DNA of 64,000 nt from JAUSIF01 sp964620215 (GCA_964620215.1 CAZUJE010000001.1:1-64000), one strand, 5' to 3'. Counted from the stretch's first letter, positions 1 to 8,737 are shown. Translations and numbers: made by a program. Notes: generated from the sequence alone by a model not told the origin.

Positions 1-218
1 GCGCCACCGGCGTGCAGGAAGCGATCTATTCGCTGCTGATGATGAACAACGGCTTCATCTGCGAGAGCGCCAATATCGAAGAAATGGATCCGGCTTTTGC
101 TGACATCCCGATCGTCCGCGAACGCAAGGATAACGTTAAGATCGGTTGTGTATTGTCCAACTCTTTCGGGTTTGGTGGCACCAACGCTACCATCGCCATG
201 AAGCGGCTGGATGCGTGA
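1..218 (+). CDS. fabB: beta-ketoacyl-ACP synthase I (FabB), 3' end only
   Basis: This is the C-terminal end of a condensing enzyme that elongates fatty acids on acyl carrier protein in the cytosol; the rest lies left of the window. The frame is open from base 3 and reads ATGVQEAIYSLLMMNNGFI, then a tail with the glycine-rich NSFGFGGTN loop typical of FabB/FabF thiolase-fold enzymes. It ends at a TGA at 216-218. The fabI start lies 19 bases downstream, matching the alphaproteobacterial fabA-fabB-fabI operon, so FabB is preferred over FabF. The catalytic Cys and first His are outside the window. Confidence 0.9.
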   Translation, partial: ATGVQEAIYSLLMMNNGFICESANIEEMDPAFADIPIVRERKDNVKIGCVLSNSFGFGGTNATIAMKRLDA

Positions 219-237
219 GTAGGGGCAGCGTGCGTAT

Positions 238-1065
238 ATGAGTCTCATGAAAGGCAAGCGCGGCCTGATCGTCGGCATTGCCAATGACCATTCGATTGCC
301 TGGGGCATCGCGAAGAAAGTAGCCGCCGAAGGCGCGCGCACCGCGCTCACCTATCAGAGCGAGGCGCTCGGCAAGCGCGTGAAGCCGCTTGCCCAGCAAA
401 TCGGTTCCGAACTTTGTCTCCCGCTCGACGTGGAGGACATCGCGAGCGTGGACAAGGTATTCGCAGAAATCGGCAAGACGTGGGGCGGCCTTGATTTTCT
501 CGTTCACGCGGTTGCGTTTTCGGACAAGAGCGAATTGAAAGGCCGTTACTGCGATACAACGCGGGCGAATTTTCAGCGCACGCTTCAAATTTCCTGTTTT
601 TCGTTTGTGGAATTGGCACAGCGCGCGGCCAAGATAATGCCGTCCGGCGGCAGCATGCTGACGCTTTCGTTCGACGGCGCCGTCCGCGTGATGCCGAATT
701 ACAATGTAATGGGCGTGGCGAAGGCGGCGCTTGAAGCCAGCACCCGCTACCTCGCGGCCGACTTCGGGCCGCAAGGCATCCGCGTGAATGCGATTTCATC
801 GGGCCCGATCCGTACACTCGCGGGCGCGGGCATCACCGATGCGCGCGTCTTGTTCAGTTACATGAACCAGCACTCGCTGCTGCGCCGCGGCGTTTCCATC
901 GATGAGATTGGCGGCTCGGCTGCATATCTCCTGTCCGATCTTTCCTCCGGCGTTACCGGCGAAATTCATTACGTCGACTCCGGCTACCATGTCGTCGCGA
1001 TGCCGAAGCCCGATCGCCTCAAAGAAAGCCTGCTGGCGGACGACGAGAAGAAAGCGGCCGAGTAA
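238..1065 (+). CDS. fabI: enoyl-ACP reductase (NADH), FabI
   Basis: The enzyme catalyses the last reduction of each fatty-acid elongation cycle, trans-2-enoyl-ACP to acyl-ACP, in the cytosol. It is a 275-residue SDR-fold protein. The N-terminal IVGIANDHSIAWGIA is the FabI nucleotide-binding loop, and the active site is Tyr155-x6-Lys162 in NYNVMGVAK. The position of E. coli Tyr146 is Phe145 here (LTLSFDGAVR); Phe is also found there in mycobacterial InhA. The gene follows fabB by 19 bases and is probably cotranscribed. Length is normal for the family. Confidence 0.95.
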   Translation: MSLMKGKRGLIVGIANDHSIAWGIAKKVAAEGARTALTYQSEALGKRVKPLAQQIGSELCLPLDVEDIASVDKVFAEIGKTWGGLDFLVHAVAFSDKSELKGRYCDTTRANFQRTLQISCFSFVELAQRAAKIMPSGGSMLTLSFDGAVRVMPNYNVMGVAKAALEASTRYLAADFGPQGIRVNAISSGPIRTLAGAGITDARVLFSYMNQHSLLRRGVSIDEIGGSAAYLLSDLSSGVTGEIHYVDSGYHVVAMPKPDRLKESLLADDEKKAAE

Positions 1066-1124
1066 CAGTCTTTCGGCTGCCGATACCTGCCCGGTGAAAT
1101 TTCCTCGAGCTATCAGAGTCCGCA

Positions 1125-2396
1125 ATGGCGAAATTGCGCGAGCTTTTGGACCGGCGGCCCCTGGAAGGCCCGAGACTGCCTGGCTGGATAGAACGGCTGG
1201 CTTCGGTTGGAATTACCAGCGTCAATCCCGACATTATCCGAAGACAGCGGTTTACCAATATCGTCGCTTACGCGGCGGCGCTTAACGCCGTATCGCATCT
1301 CTTCATCAACGCGACTTACGGGCTGGAGACACTGCTGCCCGCGCACATTTACAACGCTGTTTTTGCGCTGTTGATGTTTTCGATCCCACTGCTTCATCGT
1401 TTTGGCGAGAATGTCGCGGCGAACGCGGGCCTCGCGGTCGTGGTGATTGGAAATATTTCCGTCGTATGGATGTTCGGAGTGGTCGCCGGCCTGCACATCT
1501 ATTTCACGCTCGCCGGCGTCGCCCTGTTCATGCTCGGCGTTCAGCACTGGAAGCAGTTCCTGTTCTGGTTCGTTATTTTTTCAGCGGCGCTGATTGTATC
1601 GTTGCGCCTAGCGCCGGTATTCGGGCTGCTTGCGCCAAACAACTACGCATTGCAGGGGACGCTCGCCTGGCATGCGATGATTAATGCGCTCATCATCAAT
1701 GCCCTCATTATCGTGTACGCGCTGATGGCGTTGCGCCGCGCCGAGTTCGAGCTTGAAGAGCAGCGCGCCAAATCAGACGCGCTGGTTCGGATCGTGTTCC
1801 CTTCCTCGATCGCAAAGCGGCTGCTTTCTGGCACGGAACATAAGATCGCTGACCGGCTCGATAATCTGAGCATCTTGTTCGCGGATCTGGTCGGTTTTTC
1901 CAGCGCCGCCCATCAGGAAACGCCGGATCAGGTGATCGGTTATCTCGACGAATTCGTGCGGGTGTTCGACGAACTGTGCGAGCGGCACGAGGTTGAGAAG
2001 ATCAAGACGATTGGCGACTGCTACATGGCGGCGGGCGGAATTCGCGGCTCGAATCAGGAGCAAGCTGCCGCAATCGGCAGGCTGGCGCTTGATATGCTGG
2101 CTGCGCAGCACGCCATGCGGCCGCTGGGGGGGAAATCCCTGACGCTCAGGATAGGGGTCCATTACGGCACCGTGACTGCCGGTATCATCGGCGAAACGCG
2201 CTTTACCTATGACATCTGGGGAGACGCTGTGAATGTTGCATCCCGCATGGAATCGCACGGCCTCGCCGGGCGTATTCAGGTGAGCGAGCAATTTCGCGAC
2301 GTGACGCTGGATGCATTCGAATATGAAGAGCGCGGCACCACGCCGGTTAAAGGGCTTGGTGAAATACGGACCTTTTTCTTGCAACGACTTAAATAA
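1125..2396 (+). CDS. membrane-bound class III adenylate cyclase
   Basis: The protein is predicted to make cAMP from ATP at the inner membrane. It has 423 residues: an N-terminal half with about six hydrophobic segments (roughly 44-62, 75-92, 100-118, 122-140, 143-162 and 184-204), a short helix, then a class III catalytic domain from about 245. Metal ligands are Asp254 (LFADLVGFS) and Asp298 (KTIGDCYM). Lys294 and Asp363 (TYDIWGD) are the adenine-selecting pair, and Asn370 and Arg374 are the transition-state residues. All are present, so it should be active and ATP-specific. It follows fabI by 59 bases and ends at a bidirectional terminator. The signal sensed by the membrane domain is unknown. 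Confidence 0.9.
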   Translation: MAKLRELLDRRPLEGPRLPGWIERLASVGITSVNPDIIRRQRFTNIVAYAAALNAVSHLFINATYGLETLLPAHIYNAVFALLMFSIPLLHRFGENVAANAGLAVVVIGNISVVWMFGVVAGLHIYFTLAGVALFMLGVQHWKQFLFWFVIFSAALIVSLRLAPVFGLLAPNNYALQGTLAWHAMINALIINALIIVYALMALRRAEFELEEQRAKSDALVRIVFPSSIAKRLLSGTEHKIADRLDNLSILFADLVGFSSAAHQETPDQVIGYLDEFVRVFDELCERHEVEKIKTIGDCYMAAGGIRGSNQEQAAAIGRLALDMLAAQHAMRPLGGKSLTLRIGVHYGTVTAGIIGETRFTYDIWGDAVNVASRMESHGLAGRIQVSEQFRDVTLDAFEYEERGTTPVKGLGEIRTFFLQRLK

Positions 2397-2422
2397 AAAG
2401 AGGGCGGCGAACCGCCCTCTTT
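2397..2422. terminator. bidirectional intrinsic terminator between cyclase gene and katA
   Basis: A perfect 11-bp stem, AAAGAGGGCGG at 2397-2407 and CCGCCCTCTTT at 2412-2422, closes on a CGAA tetraloop. It begins directly after the cyclase stop codon, and katA converges from the right with its stop at 2444. The A/T flanks on both sides suit termination of both transcripts. Confidence 0.85.
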
Positions 2423-2443
2423 CAATTCTTCGGGTTCGTTTAT

Positions 2444-3955
2444 TTATTCGGCAGCTTCAACACCTTGCGGCATTTTCTGCTGCTGCGCCGTGTTTGCAGC
2501 CCTCTCGCGGGTCATCTTCTCAAGGGTGGCGCGCACGCCCTTGGCATAGTCCGGGTGGACCTTCGCGAAATGCCCGAGCTGTCGCTCGGCGATCTCATCG
2601 GGGATGCCCCACATCGCTTCGGCGATATTGCTGTAAAGCCGCGCTTTTTGCGCAGCGTCGAACAGGTTGAACAGCGCGGTCACCTGCTTGTAGTCGTCAT
2701 TTCCGTCTCGATGATTGTAGCGTTCGGCGTCGCCGGAAATTTTCAGCGGCGGCTCCCTGAAACGGTCGTCCTGCTTCGCCGAGCCTGCGACCGAATTCGG
2801 CTCGTAGTAGGCATCGGCGTTGCCGGTCTTCTGTTCAAAGAACCGCATCGGGCCGTCCTTGTGATAATGATGCACCGGGCAACGCGCGGCGTTCACCGGC
2901 AATTGTTCGTAGTGCGTGCCCAGGCGATAACGGTGTGCGTCGGCATACGAAAAAATTCGGGCCTGCAACATCTTGTCGGGCGAGAAGCCAATCCCCGGCA
3001 CGATGTTGGATGGCGACAACGCTACCTGCTCGATTTCCGAAAAATAGTTTTCCGGATTGCGGTTCAGCTCGAGGACGCCGACATCGATCACCGGATAGTC
3101 GCCGTGCGGCCAGACTTTCGTAAGATCGAAGGGATTGTACCAGTGCTTGCCCACATCGGCTTCGGGCATCACCTGCACCTGCATCTTCCACTTCGGGAAT
3201 TCGCCGCGCTCGATTGCATTGAATAAATCTTCCTGCGTGGACTCACGCGTCTTGCCGACGATTCCTGCCGCCTGCTCATTGGTCCAGTGCTTGTGGCCCT
3301 GCATGGTCTTGAAATGGAATTTCACCCAGAAGCGCTCGTTCTTCGCGTTCAGGAACGAGAAGGTGTGCGAGCCATAGCCATTAATGTGGCGCACGTCGGT
3401 TGGCAGCCCGCGGTCTGACATCAGGATCGTGACCTGATGCAGGCTTTCCGGCGATAACGACCAGAAATCCCACATGGCGGTTGGCGAGCGAAGATTTGTT
3501 TTTGGGTGACGCTTCTGGGTGTGAATGAAGTCTGGGAACTTGTATGGATCGCGCACGAAGAACACCGGCGTGTTGTTGCCGACAAGATCCCAGTTGCCTT
3601 CCTTGGTGTAGAACTTGATCGCGAAGCCGCGCACGTCACGCTCGGCGTCGGCGGCACCGAGCTCGCCCGCGACCGTCGAGAAGCGCAGGATCAGATCGGT
3701 CTTGGCGCCCAGCTGCAATGCGTTCGCCTTGGTGTATTTTGAAATATCGCCGGTGACGGTCAGTGTGCCGTAAGCCCCCCAGCCCTTGGCGTGAACAGTG
3801 CGCTCCGGAATACGCTCGCGATTCTGGTGCGCGAGTTTTTCAATGAGTTGATAGTCTTGGATGAGCACCGGACCGCGCGCGCCGGCGGTGATTGAATTCT
3901 GGTTATCGGCGACAGGCGCGCCGGCGGTGGTTGTGAGTGTCGGATTTTTTGACAT
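2444..3955 (-). CDS. katA: monofunctional haem catalase, KatA
   Basis: The protein disproportionates hydrogen peroxide to water and oxygen. It is a small-subunit (clade 3) haem catalase of about 503 residues. Counting from the upstream in-frame GTG at 3961, the distal His is His57 (ERTVHAKGWG), the distal Asn is Asn130 (NNTPVFFVRDP) and the haem-ligand Tyr is Tyr339 (RIFSYADAHRYRLG). I chose the ATG at 3955 because the GGGAGG ribosome site sits about five bases before it and runs into the GTG at 3961. It is divergent from oxyR, so peroxide induction through OxyR is likely. It ends against the cyclase terminator. Confidence 0.96.
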   Translation of the reverse strand: MSKNPTLTTTAGAPVADNQNSITAGARGPVLIQDYQLIEKLAHQNRERIPERTVHAKGWGAYGTLTVTGDISKYTKANALQLGAKTDLILRFSTVAGELGAADAERDVRGFAIKFYTKEGNWDLVGNNTPVFFVRDPYKFPDFIHTQKRHPKTNLRSPTAMWDFWSLSPESLHQVTILMSDRGLPTDVRHINGYGSHTFSFLNAKNERFWVKFHFKTMQGHKHWTNEQAAGIVGKTRESTQEDLFNAIERGEFPKWKMQVQVMPEADVGKHWYNPFDLTKVWPHGDYPVIDVGVLELNRNPENYFSEIEQVALSPSNIVPGIGFSPDKMLQARIFSYADAHRYRLGTHYEQLPVNAARCPVHHYHKDGPMRFFEQKTGNADAYYEPNSVAGSAKQDDRFREPPLKISGDAERYNHRDGNDDYKQVTALFNLFDAAQKARLYSNIAEAMWGIPDEIAERQLGHFAKVHPDYAKGVRATLEKMTRERAANTAQQQKMPQGVEAAE

Positions 3956-4070
3956 GAACACCTCCCAATACGAGCAGACCGGATGTTTCCGGCCGCAACT
4001 TTCGGCAAAGTGGCTGCTTCCTTAGATAAGGTCTAATTGTAATAAATGAGAATTATGATAAGAAAAACTT
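3956..4070. promoter_or_regulatory. katA-oxyR divergent promoter region with probable OxyR operator
   Basis: This 115-base spacer holds the katA ribosome site and, on the oxyR side, an unusually AT-rich stretch (about 4020-4070). ATAAG-AAAAA-CTTAT at 4058-4072 is an exact inverted repeat that includes the oxyR start codon. Further ATAAG/CTAAT half-sites lie at 4026-4036. OxyR binds several spaced ATAG/CTAT-type half-sites, and autoregulation beside a divergent catalase is common, so an operator is likely here. The exact footprint is not resolved. No clear Shine-Dalgarno precedes oxyR. Confidence 0.5.
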
Positions 4071-4982
4071 ATGAGCGCGATCACCCTTCGCCAGTTGCGC
4101 TATCTGGAAGCGCTTGCGCGGCATCGGCATTTTGGCCGGGCGGCGGAGGATTGCGCCATTTCGCAGCCTGCACTCTCGATGCAGATCAAGGAGCTGGAGC
4201 AAACGCTCGGTCTTGAACTGGTAGAACGCCGGACTGGCGAAATCGCGCTGACATCAAAGGGCGAAGAGATCGTGGAACGCGCGTCCAAAATCCTGATTGC
4301 CGCGCAGGATCTTGTGGATGCGGCGAAGCACGGAACAAATATTCTGACAGGTACGCTTCGCCTCGGCGTGATCCCGACGCTTAGTCCATATCTTCTGCCG
4401 CGAATTCTCCCACTGTTGCAGAAAAAATATCCAGAGCTACGCCTGGAATTGCGCGAGACGCAGACCAAACCGATGCTCGACGAACTTGTGCGCGGTAATC
4501 TGGATGCGGTGATACTCGCGATGCCGGTGGAACTTTCGGAACTTGAAGCCGAAAACTTATTCGAGGATCGTTTTCTGCTCGCTGTGCCTGCCGGCGACCC
4601 ATTACAAAAGCACTCGCGGATTTCGGCGGATCAATTCGATCCGCGCCGCCTGTTGTTGCTAGAAGAAGGTCACTGCCTGCGCGATCAGGCGCTCGCTTTC
4701 TGCGGCCTGCCGCGCGCTGTGGGCTCGGCCGCACTCGGCGCCACGAGTCTCACGACAGTTCTGCAAATGGTCGCGAGCGGTTACGGCATCACCCTTGTTC
4801 CGGAAGTTGCGGTGGAGACAGAAGTCCGTGACCAGCGCATCAAGCTTATCAATTTCACAAAACCGCAGCCGAGCCGGATGATTGGCTTGGCCTGGCGTAA
4901 AACGTCGCCGCGCAAGGCGGATTTTGCTGCACTCGGCGAGCTTGTGAAATCCGCGCTCAGCCAAAAGAGTCGGCGTAAATAA
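4071..4982 (+). CDS. oxyR: hydrogen-peroxide sensing LysR regulator, OxyR
   Basis: A 303-residue LysR-type regulator. The N-terminal winged HTH (about 1-65) has RAAEDCAISQPALSMQIK as its recognition region. The substrate domain carries the OxyR redox motif GHCLRDQALAFC, with cysteines at 202 and 211 matching E. coli Cys199 and Cys208. These form a disulphide on peroxide exposure and switch on target promoters. The gene is divergent from katA, its expected target, and ends at a strong hairpin. The assignment rests on the cysteine pair and on the neighbour. Confidence 0.95.
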   Translation: MSAITLRQLRYLEALARHRHFGRAAEDCAISQPALSMQIKELEQTLGLELVERRTGEIALTSKGEEIVERASKILIAAQDLVDAAKHGTNILTGTLRLGVIPTLSPYLLPRILPLLQKKYPELRLELRETQTKPMLDELVRGNLDAVILAMPVELSELEAENLFEDRFLLAVPAGDPLQKHSRISADQFDPRRLLLLEEGHCLRDQALAFCGLPRAVGSAALGATSLTTVLQMVASGYGITLVPEVAVETEVRDQRIKLINFTKPQPSRMIGLAWRKTSPRKADFAALGELVKSALSQKSRRK

Positions 4983-4983
4983 A

Positions 4984-5011
4984 AACGAGGCGGCTGAAAG
5001 GCCGCCTCGTT
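4984..5011. terminator. bidirectional intrinsic terminator between oxyR and pnp
   Basis: The stem AACGAGGCGGC (4984-4994) pairs exactly with GCCGCCTCGTT (5001-5011) around a six-base loop. It starts one base after the oxyR stop. pnp converges with its stop at 5033, so the hairpin can end both transcripts. Confidence 0.85.
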
Positions 5012-5032
5012 CGTTTCGTCTATGAAGAAAAA

Positions 5033-7186
5033 TTACTCAGCGGCGGGTGCCGCCTCGCCTTCGGTTTTCTGTTTCGCTTCGAGATCCTCGCCGGTCTTCT
5101 GATCGACCACCTTCATCGATAGCCGCACCTTGCCGCGGTCGTCGAAGCCGAGGAGCTTCACCTTTACCTTGTCGCCTTCTTTCACCACGTCCGACGTCTT
5201 GTTCACGCGGTGCGGCGCGAGGGCCGAAATATGAACGAGGCCATCCTTCGGACCGAAGAAGTTTACGAAGGCGCCGAAGTCCACCACTTTCACGACGGTA
5301 CCGTCGTAAATGGTGCCGACTTCCGGCTCCGAGACGATGGTCTTGATCCAGTTCAGTGCAGCCTTGATCGACTCTCCACTGGCGGAAGCCACCTTCACCG
5401 TGCCGTTGTCCTCGACGTTGATCTTGGCGCCGGTCTTTTCCACGATTTCGCGGATCACCTTGCCGCCGGTGCCGATCACTTCGCGGATCTTGTCGACCGG
5501 AATCTGGATCACTTCGATGCGCGGAGCATGTTCGCCCAGTTCCGGGCGGGCGACGGTGAGCGCCTTCGCCATTTCGCCAAGGATGTGCAGACGGCCATCC
5601 TTCGCCTGGGTCAGCGCCACCTTCATGATCTCTTCGGTGATGCCGGCGATCTTGATGTCCATCTGTAGTGCGGTGACGCCCTTGTCGGTGCCAGCCACCT
5701 TGAAGTCCATGTCGCCGAGATGATCCTCGTCGCCGAGAATGTCGGAGAGCACGGCGAACTTCTTGTCTTCAAGGATGAGGCCCATCGCAATGCCCGCGAC
5801 CGGACGGCGGAGCGGAACGCCCGCGTCCATAAGAGCCAGCGAGGTGCCGCATACGGTCGCCATCGAGCTTGAGCCGTTCGACTCCCAGATTTCCGACACG
5901 ATACGCAGCGTGTATGGGAACTCATGATTGGGCGGCAGGATCGGATGGATTGCGCGCCATGCGAGTTTGCCGTGACCGATTTCGCGGCGGCCCGGGGCAC
6001 CGGTGCGGCCGGTCTCGCCAACGGAGAAGTGCGGGAAGTTATAGTGCAGCAGGAATGTTTCCTTATACGTTCCCGTCAGCGCGTCGATGAACTGCTCATC
6101 TTCGCCCGTGCCGAGCGTCGCGACGCACATCGCCTGCGTCTCGCCGCGGGTGAAGAGCGCCGAGCCGTGTGTGCGCGGAAGCACACCGACTTCGGCAACG
6201 ATCGGACGGACGGTTTTCCCATCACGGCCGTCGATGCGCTTACCGGTGTCGAGAATGGAATTGCGAACGACTTTCGCTTCCAGTTCCTTGAACACGCCAA
6301 GGACGCGGGTCATAGCCGGCGCATCCTTGTCGCCTTCGGCCGGAGTGAATGCTTCCTTCACCTTGGCCTTGGCGGCGTCCACCGCCTTGTGGCGTCCCTG
6401 TTTCTCGCGGATCGAATAAGCAGCGCGGAGATCGGATTCAACCAGCGAGGCGATCTTCTTCTCGATCGCGCTGTTGTCGATCACCTGAAGCTCGCGCGGC
6501 TCCTTCGCCGCTTTCTCAGCCAAACGAATAATCATGTCGATCACCGGCTGGAAGTGCTTGTGGCCGAACATGACCGAGCCGAGCATCACTTCTTCCGGCA
6601 ATTCCTTCGCTTCGGATTCCACCATCAACACGGCGTCGGTGGTTCCGGCGACGACGAGTTCAAGGCTCGACTCCTTCATCTCGTCGATTTGCGGATTCAG
6701 AACATACTCATTGTTGATGAAGCCGACGCGGGCGGCGCCGATCGGACCCTGAAAGGGCGCGCCGGAGAGCGTGAGGGCGGCCGAGGCCGCGACCATCGCC
6801 ACGATGTCCGGATCGTTCTCCAGGTCGTGCGAGAGCACGTTGATGGTGATCTGCGTGTCGCAGCGCCAGCCGTCGGCGAACAGCGGACGGATCGGGCGGT
6901 CGATGAGACGCGAAATCAGCGTGTCGCGTTCGGTCGGACCGCGCTCGCGCTTGAAGTAGCCGCCCGGGATACGGCCCGCGGCGTAGAATTTTTCCTGGTA
7001 GTTGACGGTAAGCGGAAGAAAATCGATTCCGGGCTTTGGCTCTTTCGCTGCCACAACGGCGGCAAGAACAGTGGTGTCGCCGTAGGTGGCGAGCACGGCG
7101 CCATCAGCCTGGCGCGCAGCGCGGCCGGTTTCGAGAACTAGCTTGCGGCCTCCCCAGTCGATTTCTTCACGATGAATGTTGAACAT
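5033..7186 (-). CDS. pnp: polynucleotide phosphorylase
   Basis: A phosphorolytic 3'-to-5' exoribonuclease, the core of RNA decay. The protein has 717 residues: two RNase PH domains separated by a helical linker, a KH domain (VIGTGGKVIREIVEKTGA) and a C-terminal S1 domain. The catalytic aspartates lie in SDILGDEDHLGDMDFKVAGT. I chose the ATG at 7186 (MFNIHREEIDW) because this is the conserved family start and the upstream extension of about 21 residues is not family-like. It is the last gene of the rimP-to-pnp run, 188 bases after rpsO, with two hairpins in the spacer. Confidence 0.97.
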   Translation of the reverse strand: MFNIHREEIDWGGRKLVLETGRAARQADGAVLATYGDTTVLAAVVAAKEPKPGIDFLPLTVNYQEKFYAAGRIPGGYFKRERGPTERDTLISRLIDRPIRPLFADGWRCDTQITINVLSHDLENDPDIVAMVAASAALTLSGAPFQGPIGAARVGFINNEYVLNPQIDEMKESSLELVVAGTTDAVLMVESEAKELPEEVMLGSVMFGHKHFQPVIDMIIRLAEKAAKEPRELQVIDNSAIEKKIASLVESDLRAAYSIREKQGRHKAVDAAKAKVKEAFTPAEGDKDAPAMTRVLGVFKELEAKVVRNSILDTGKRIDGRDGKTVRPIVAEVGVLPRTHGSALFTRGETQAMCVATLGTGEDEQFIDALTGTYKETFLLHYNFPHFSVGETGRTGAPGRREIGHGKLAWRAIHPILPPNHEFPYTLRIVSEIWESNGSSSMATVCGTSLALMDAGVPLRRPVAGIAMGLILEDKKFAVLSDILGDEDHLGDMDFKVAGTDKGVTALQMDIKIAGITEEIMKVALTQAKDGRLHILGEMAKALTVARPELGEHAPRIEVIQIPVDKIREVIGTGGKVIREIVEKTGAKINVEDNGTVKVASASGESIKAALNWIKTIVSEPEVGTIYDGTVVKVVDFGAFVNFFGPKDGLVHISALAPHRVNKTSDVVKEGDKVKVKLLGFDDRGKVRLSMKVVDQKTGEDLEAKQKTEGEAAPAAE

Positions 7187-7317
7187 TGATATTTTCCATG
7201 GCTTGCGGAGAGGGAAAGCCATGGGCAAGACGGCAAGAGGCTCGCCCACGCGCTGTCGCGCGTATTGGGGTGAGCATCCAACGATCCTGCCATGACTTTC
7301 GATCTTCCATCGGTTAT

Positions 7318-7367
7318 GCGGCGGCCCTGCCGCCGCTGTGATCCGCGCGATCCATTGACCGCGCGGA
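7318..7367 (-). promoter_or_regulatory. two tandem hairpins in the rpsO-pnp spacer
   Basis: On the minus transcript the first stem after the rpsO stop is 7367-7360 with 7349-7342 (TCCGCGCG/CGCGCGGA, 10-base loop). The second is 7336-7329 with 7325-7318 (GCGGCGGC/GCCGCCGC, 3-base loop). Neither is followed by a T-run. In E. coli the same spacer carries a terminator and an RNase III-cleaved hairpin through which PNPase represses itself. A similar job here is inference. Confidence 0.55.
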
Positions 7368-7374
7368 GTGCGAA

Positions 7375-7644
7375 TTAGCGGCGGATATCCAGCCGCTCAA
7401 TCAGTTTCTTGTAACGCCCTTCGTCCTGAGACTTCAGGTAGTCGAGAAGGCTACGCCGCTGCGCGACCATTTTCAGGAGTCCGCGCCGCGAATGATTGTC
7501 CTTCACGTGGCTTTTGAAATGTTCGGTCAGGTTGTTGATTCTCTCGGAGAGGATCGCGACCTGCACCTCGGGCGAGCCAGTGTCGCCTTGCTTGGTGGCA
7601 TAGTCTTTTACGAGCGCCTGCTTGCGCTCAGCCGTAATCGACAT
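7375..7644 (-). CDS. rpsO: 30S ribosomal protein S15
   Basis: An 89-residue primary 16S rRNA-binding protein that nucleates the platform of the small subunit. Conserved elements include TGSPEVQVAILSERI, HKSHxxDHHSRRGL-type residues (here HFKSHVKDNHSRRGLL) and the C-terminal RRSLLDYLK. The ATG at 7644 is preceded by AAGGA at good spacing, and its length is exactly the family norm, so upstream starts are rejected. It lies between truB and pnp as in most proteobacteria. The 169-base gap to truB holds no gene and could contain its own promoter. Confidence 0.97.
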   Translation of the reverse strand: MSITAERKQALVKDYATKQGDTGSPEVQVAILSERINNLTEHFKSHVKDNHSRRGLLKMVAQRRSLLDYLKSQDEGRYKKLIERLDIRR

Positions 7645-7813
7645 CGGATGTTCCTTCTGTTCGGGTTTATGGGAACGGCAGTGGCCGGGATGTCGTCCAG
7701 CCATGTCGCTTTTTGGTTGAGTGCGCCCAAGGCGGCTCAACTGGCGGGCAATATAGCGATATTCGCCGGGTGTTCCAGTGCGGAAAAGGCCAGCAAACCT
7801 GCCTGAATCAGGC

Positions 7814-8737
7814 TCATCTGGGCAAATTGAAGATGCGTTTGGGCTTTAGCGAGCCCTGTTCGATCTCGGCAAGCGCCACCAGCGCGCCTTGTGCGCTGAC
7901 CGAAACAAGACCCTCCATGATCGGCGCATCACGGCCGCGAAGGAGAACCGGCTGGCCTTGAGTGAGCCGCTGTGCGTCGTTGCTGCTTACATTCAGTGCG
8001 GGCAGGGACATCAGTCCTTCTTCGACGGGTAGAAGATGTGAGGCGAGGCCCGCTTCGCCTTCCAGCTCCGAAATCTTCTTCAATGCGTCGATGGAAATCG
8101 ACCGGGTCTCGCCGAATAACCCGACCAGCGTGCGGCGCAAATTGATGACATGTCCGAAACAGCCAAGGCGGCGGCCCATGTCGCGGGCAAGCGCGCGGAT
8201 ATAGGTGCCTTTGCCGCATTCGACCTCGAATACGGAATGCTCGGTTTCCGGCGAAGCAACGAGACCCAGTGAATGAACTTCGATCTGCCGCGATGCGAGT
8301 TCAACTTCTTCACCCGCACGCGCAAGATCGTATGCTCGTTCGCCGTCGATCTTGAGTGCGGAGAAGCGCGGCGGGGTTTGTTCGATTAGGCCGGTAAATT
8401 CCGGCAACAGCGCACGGATTGCATCTTCATGCGGGCGCATATCGGAATTGGCTACCGCTTTTCCTTCGGCATCATCCGTATCCGTCTCGATGCCCCAGCG
8501 CACTGTGAAACGATAGATTTTCCTGCCGTCCATCACGAATGGAACGGTCTTGGTCGCTTCGCCCAAAGCAATAGGAAGAATTCCGGAAGCCAGCGGATCG
8601 AGCGTCCCGGCATGGCCAACCTTCTTCGCTCGAAAAATCCGCTTGATGGCGCCGACTGCGCCGGTTGAAGTTTCGCCCACAGCTTTATCGAGAACGATCC
8701 AGCCATGAACGTCCCGCCGCTCGATACGCTTCTGCAT
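7814..8737 (-). CDS. truB: tRNA pseudouridine-55 synthase
   Basis: The enzyme isomerises U55 in the T-arm of tRNAs. The 307-residue protein has the TruB catalytic motif GHAGTLDPLASG with nucleophile Asp47, and a C-terminal PUA-like tail. Its ATG shares one base with the rbfA stop (TGATG), so the two are translationally coupled. It continues the infB-rbfA-truB order of the superoperon. Confidence 0.96.
   Translation of the reverse strand: MQKRIERRDVHGWIVLDKAVGETSTGAVGAIKRIFRAKKVGHAGTLDPLASGILPIALGEATKTVPFVMDGRKIYRFTVRWGIETDTDDAEGKAVANSDMRPHEDAIRALLPEFTGLIEQTPPRFSALKIDGERAYDLARAGEEVELASRQIEVHSLGLVASPETEHSVFEVECGKGTYIRALARDMGRRLGCFGHVINLRRTLVGLFGETRSISIDALKKISELEGEAGLASHLLPVEEGLMSLPALNVSSNDAQRLTQGQPVLLRGRDAPIMEGLVSVSAQGALVALAEIEQGSLKPKRIFNLPR

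Noticed and set aside
3955..3961. GTG at 3961 as the katA start
   Set aside because: The GGGAGG ribosome site overlaps this codon, and the ATG at 3955 has the proper spacing.
5924..7141. Long plus-strand frame of about 405 codons
   Set aside because: It is the antisense shadow of pnp, in a high-GC codon context; no family-like sequence.
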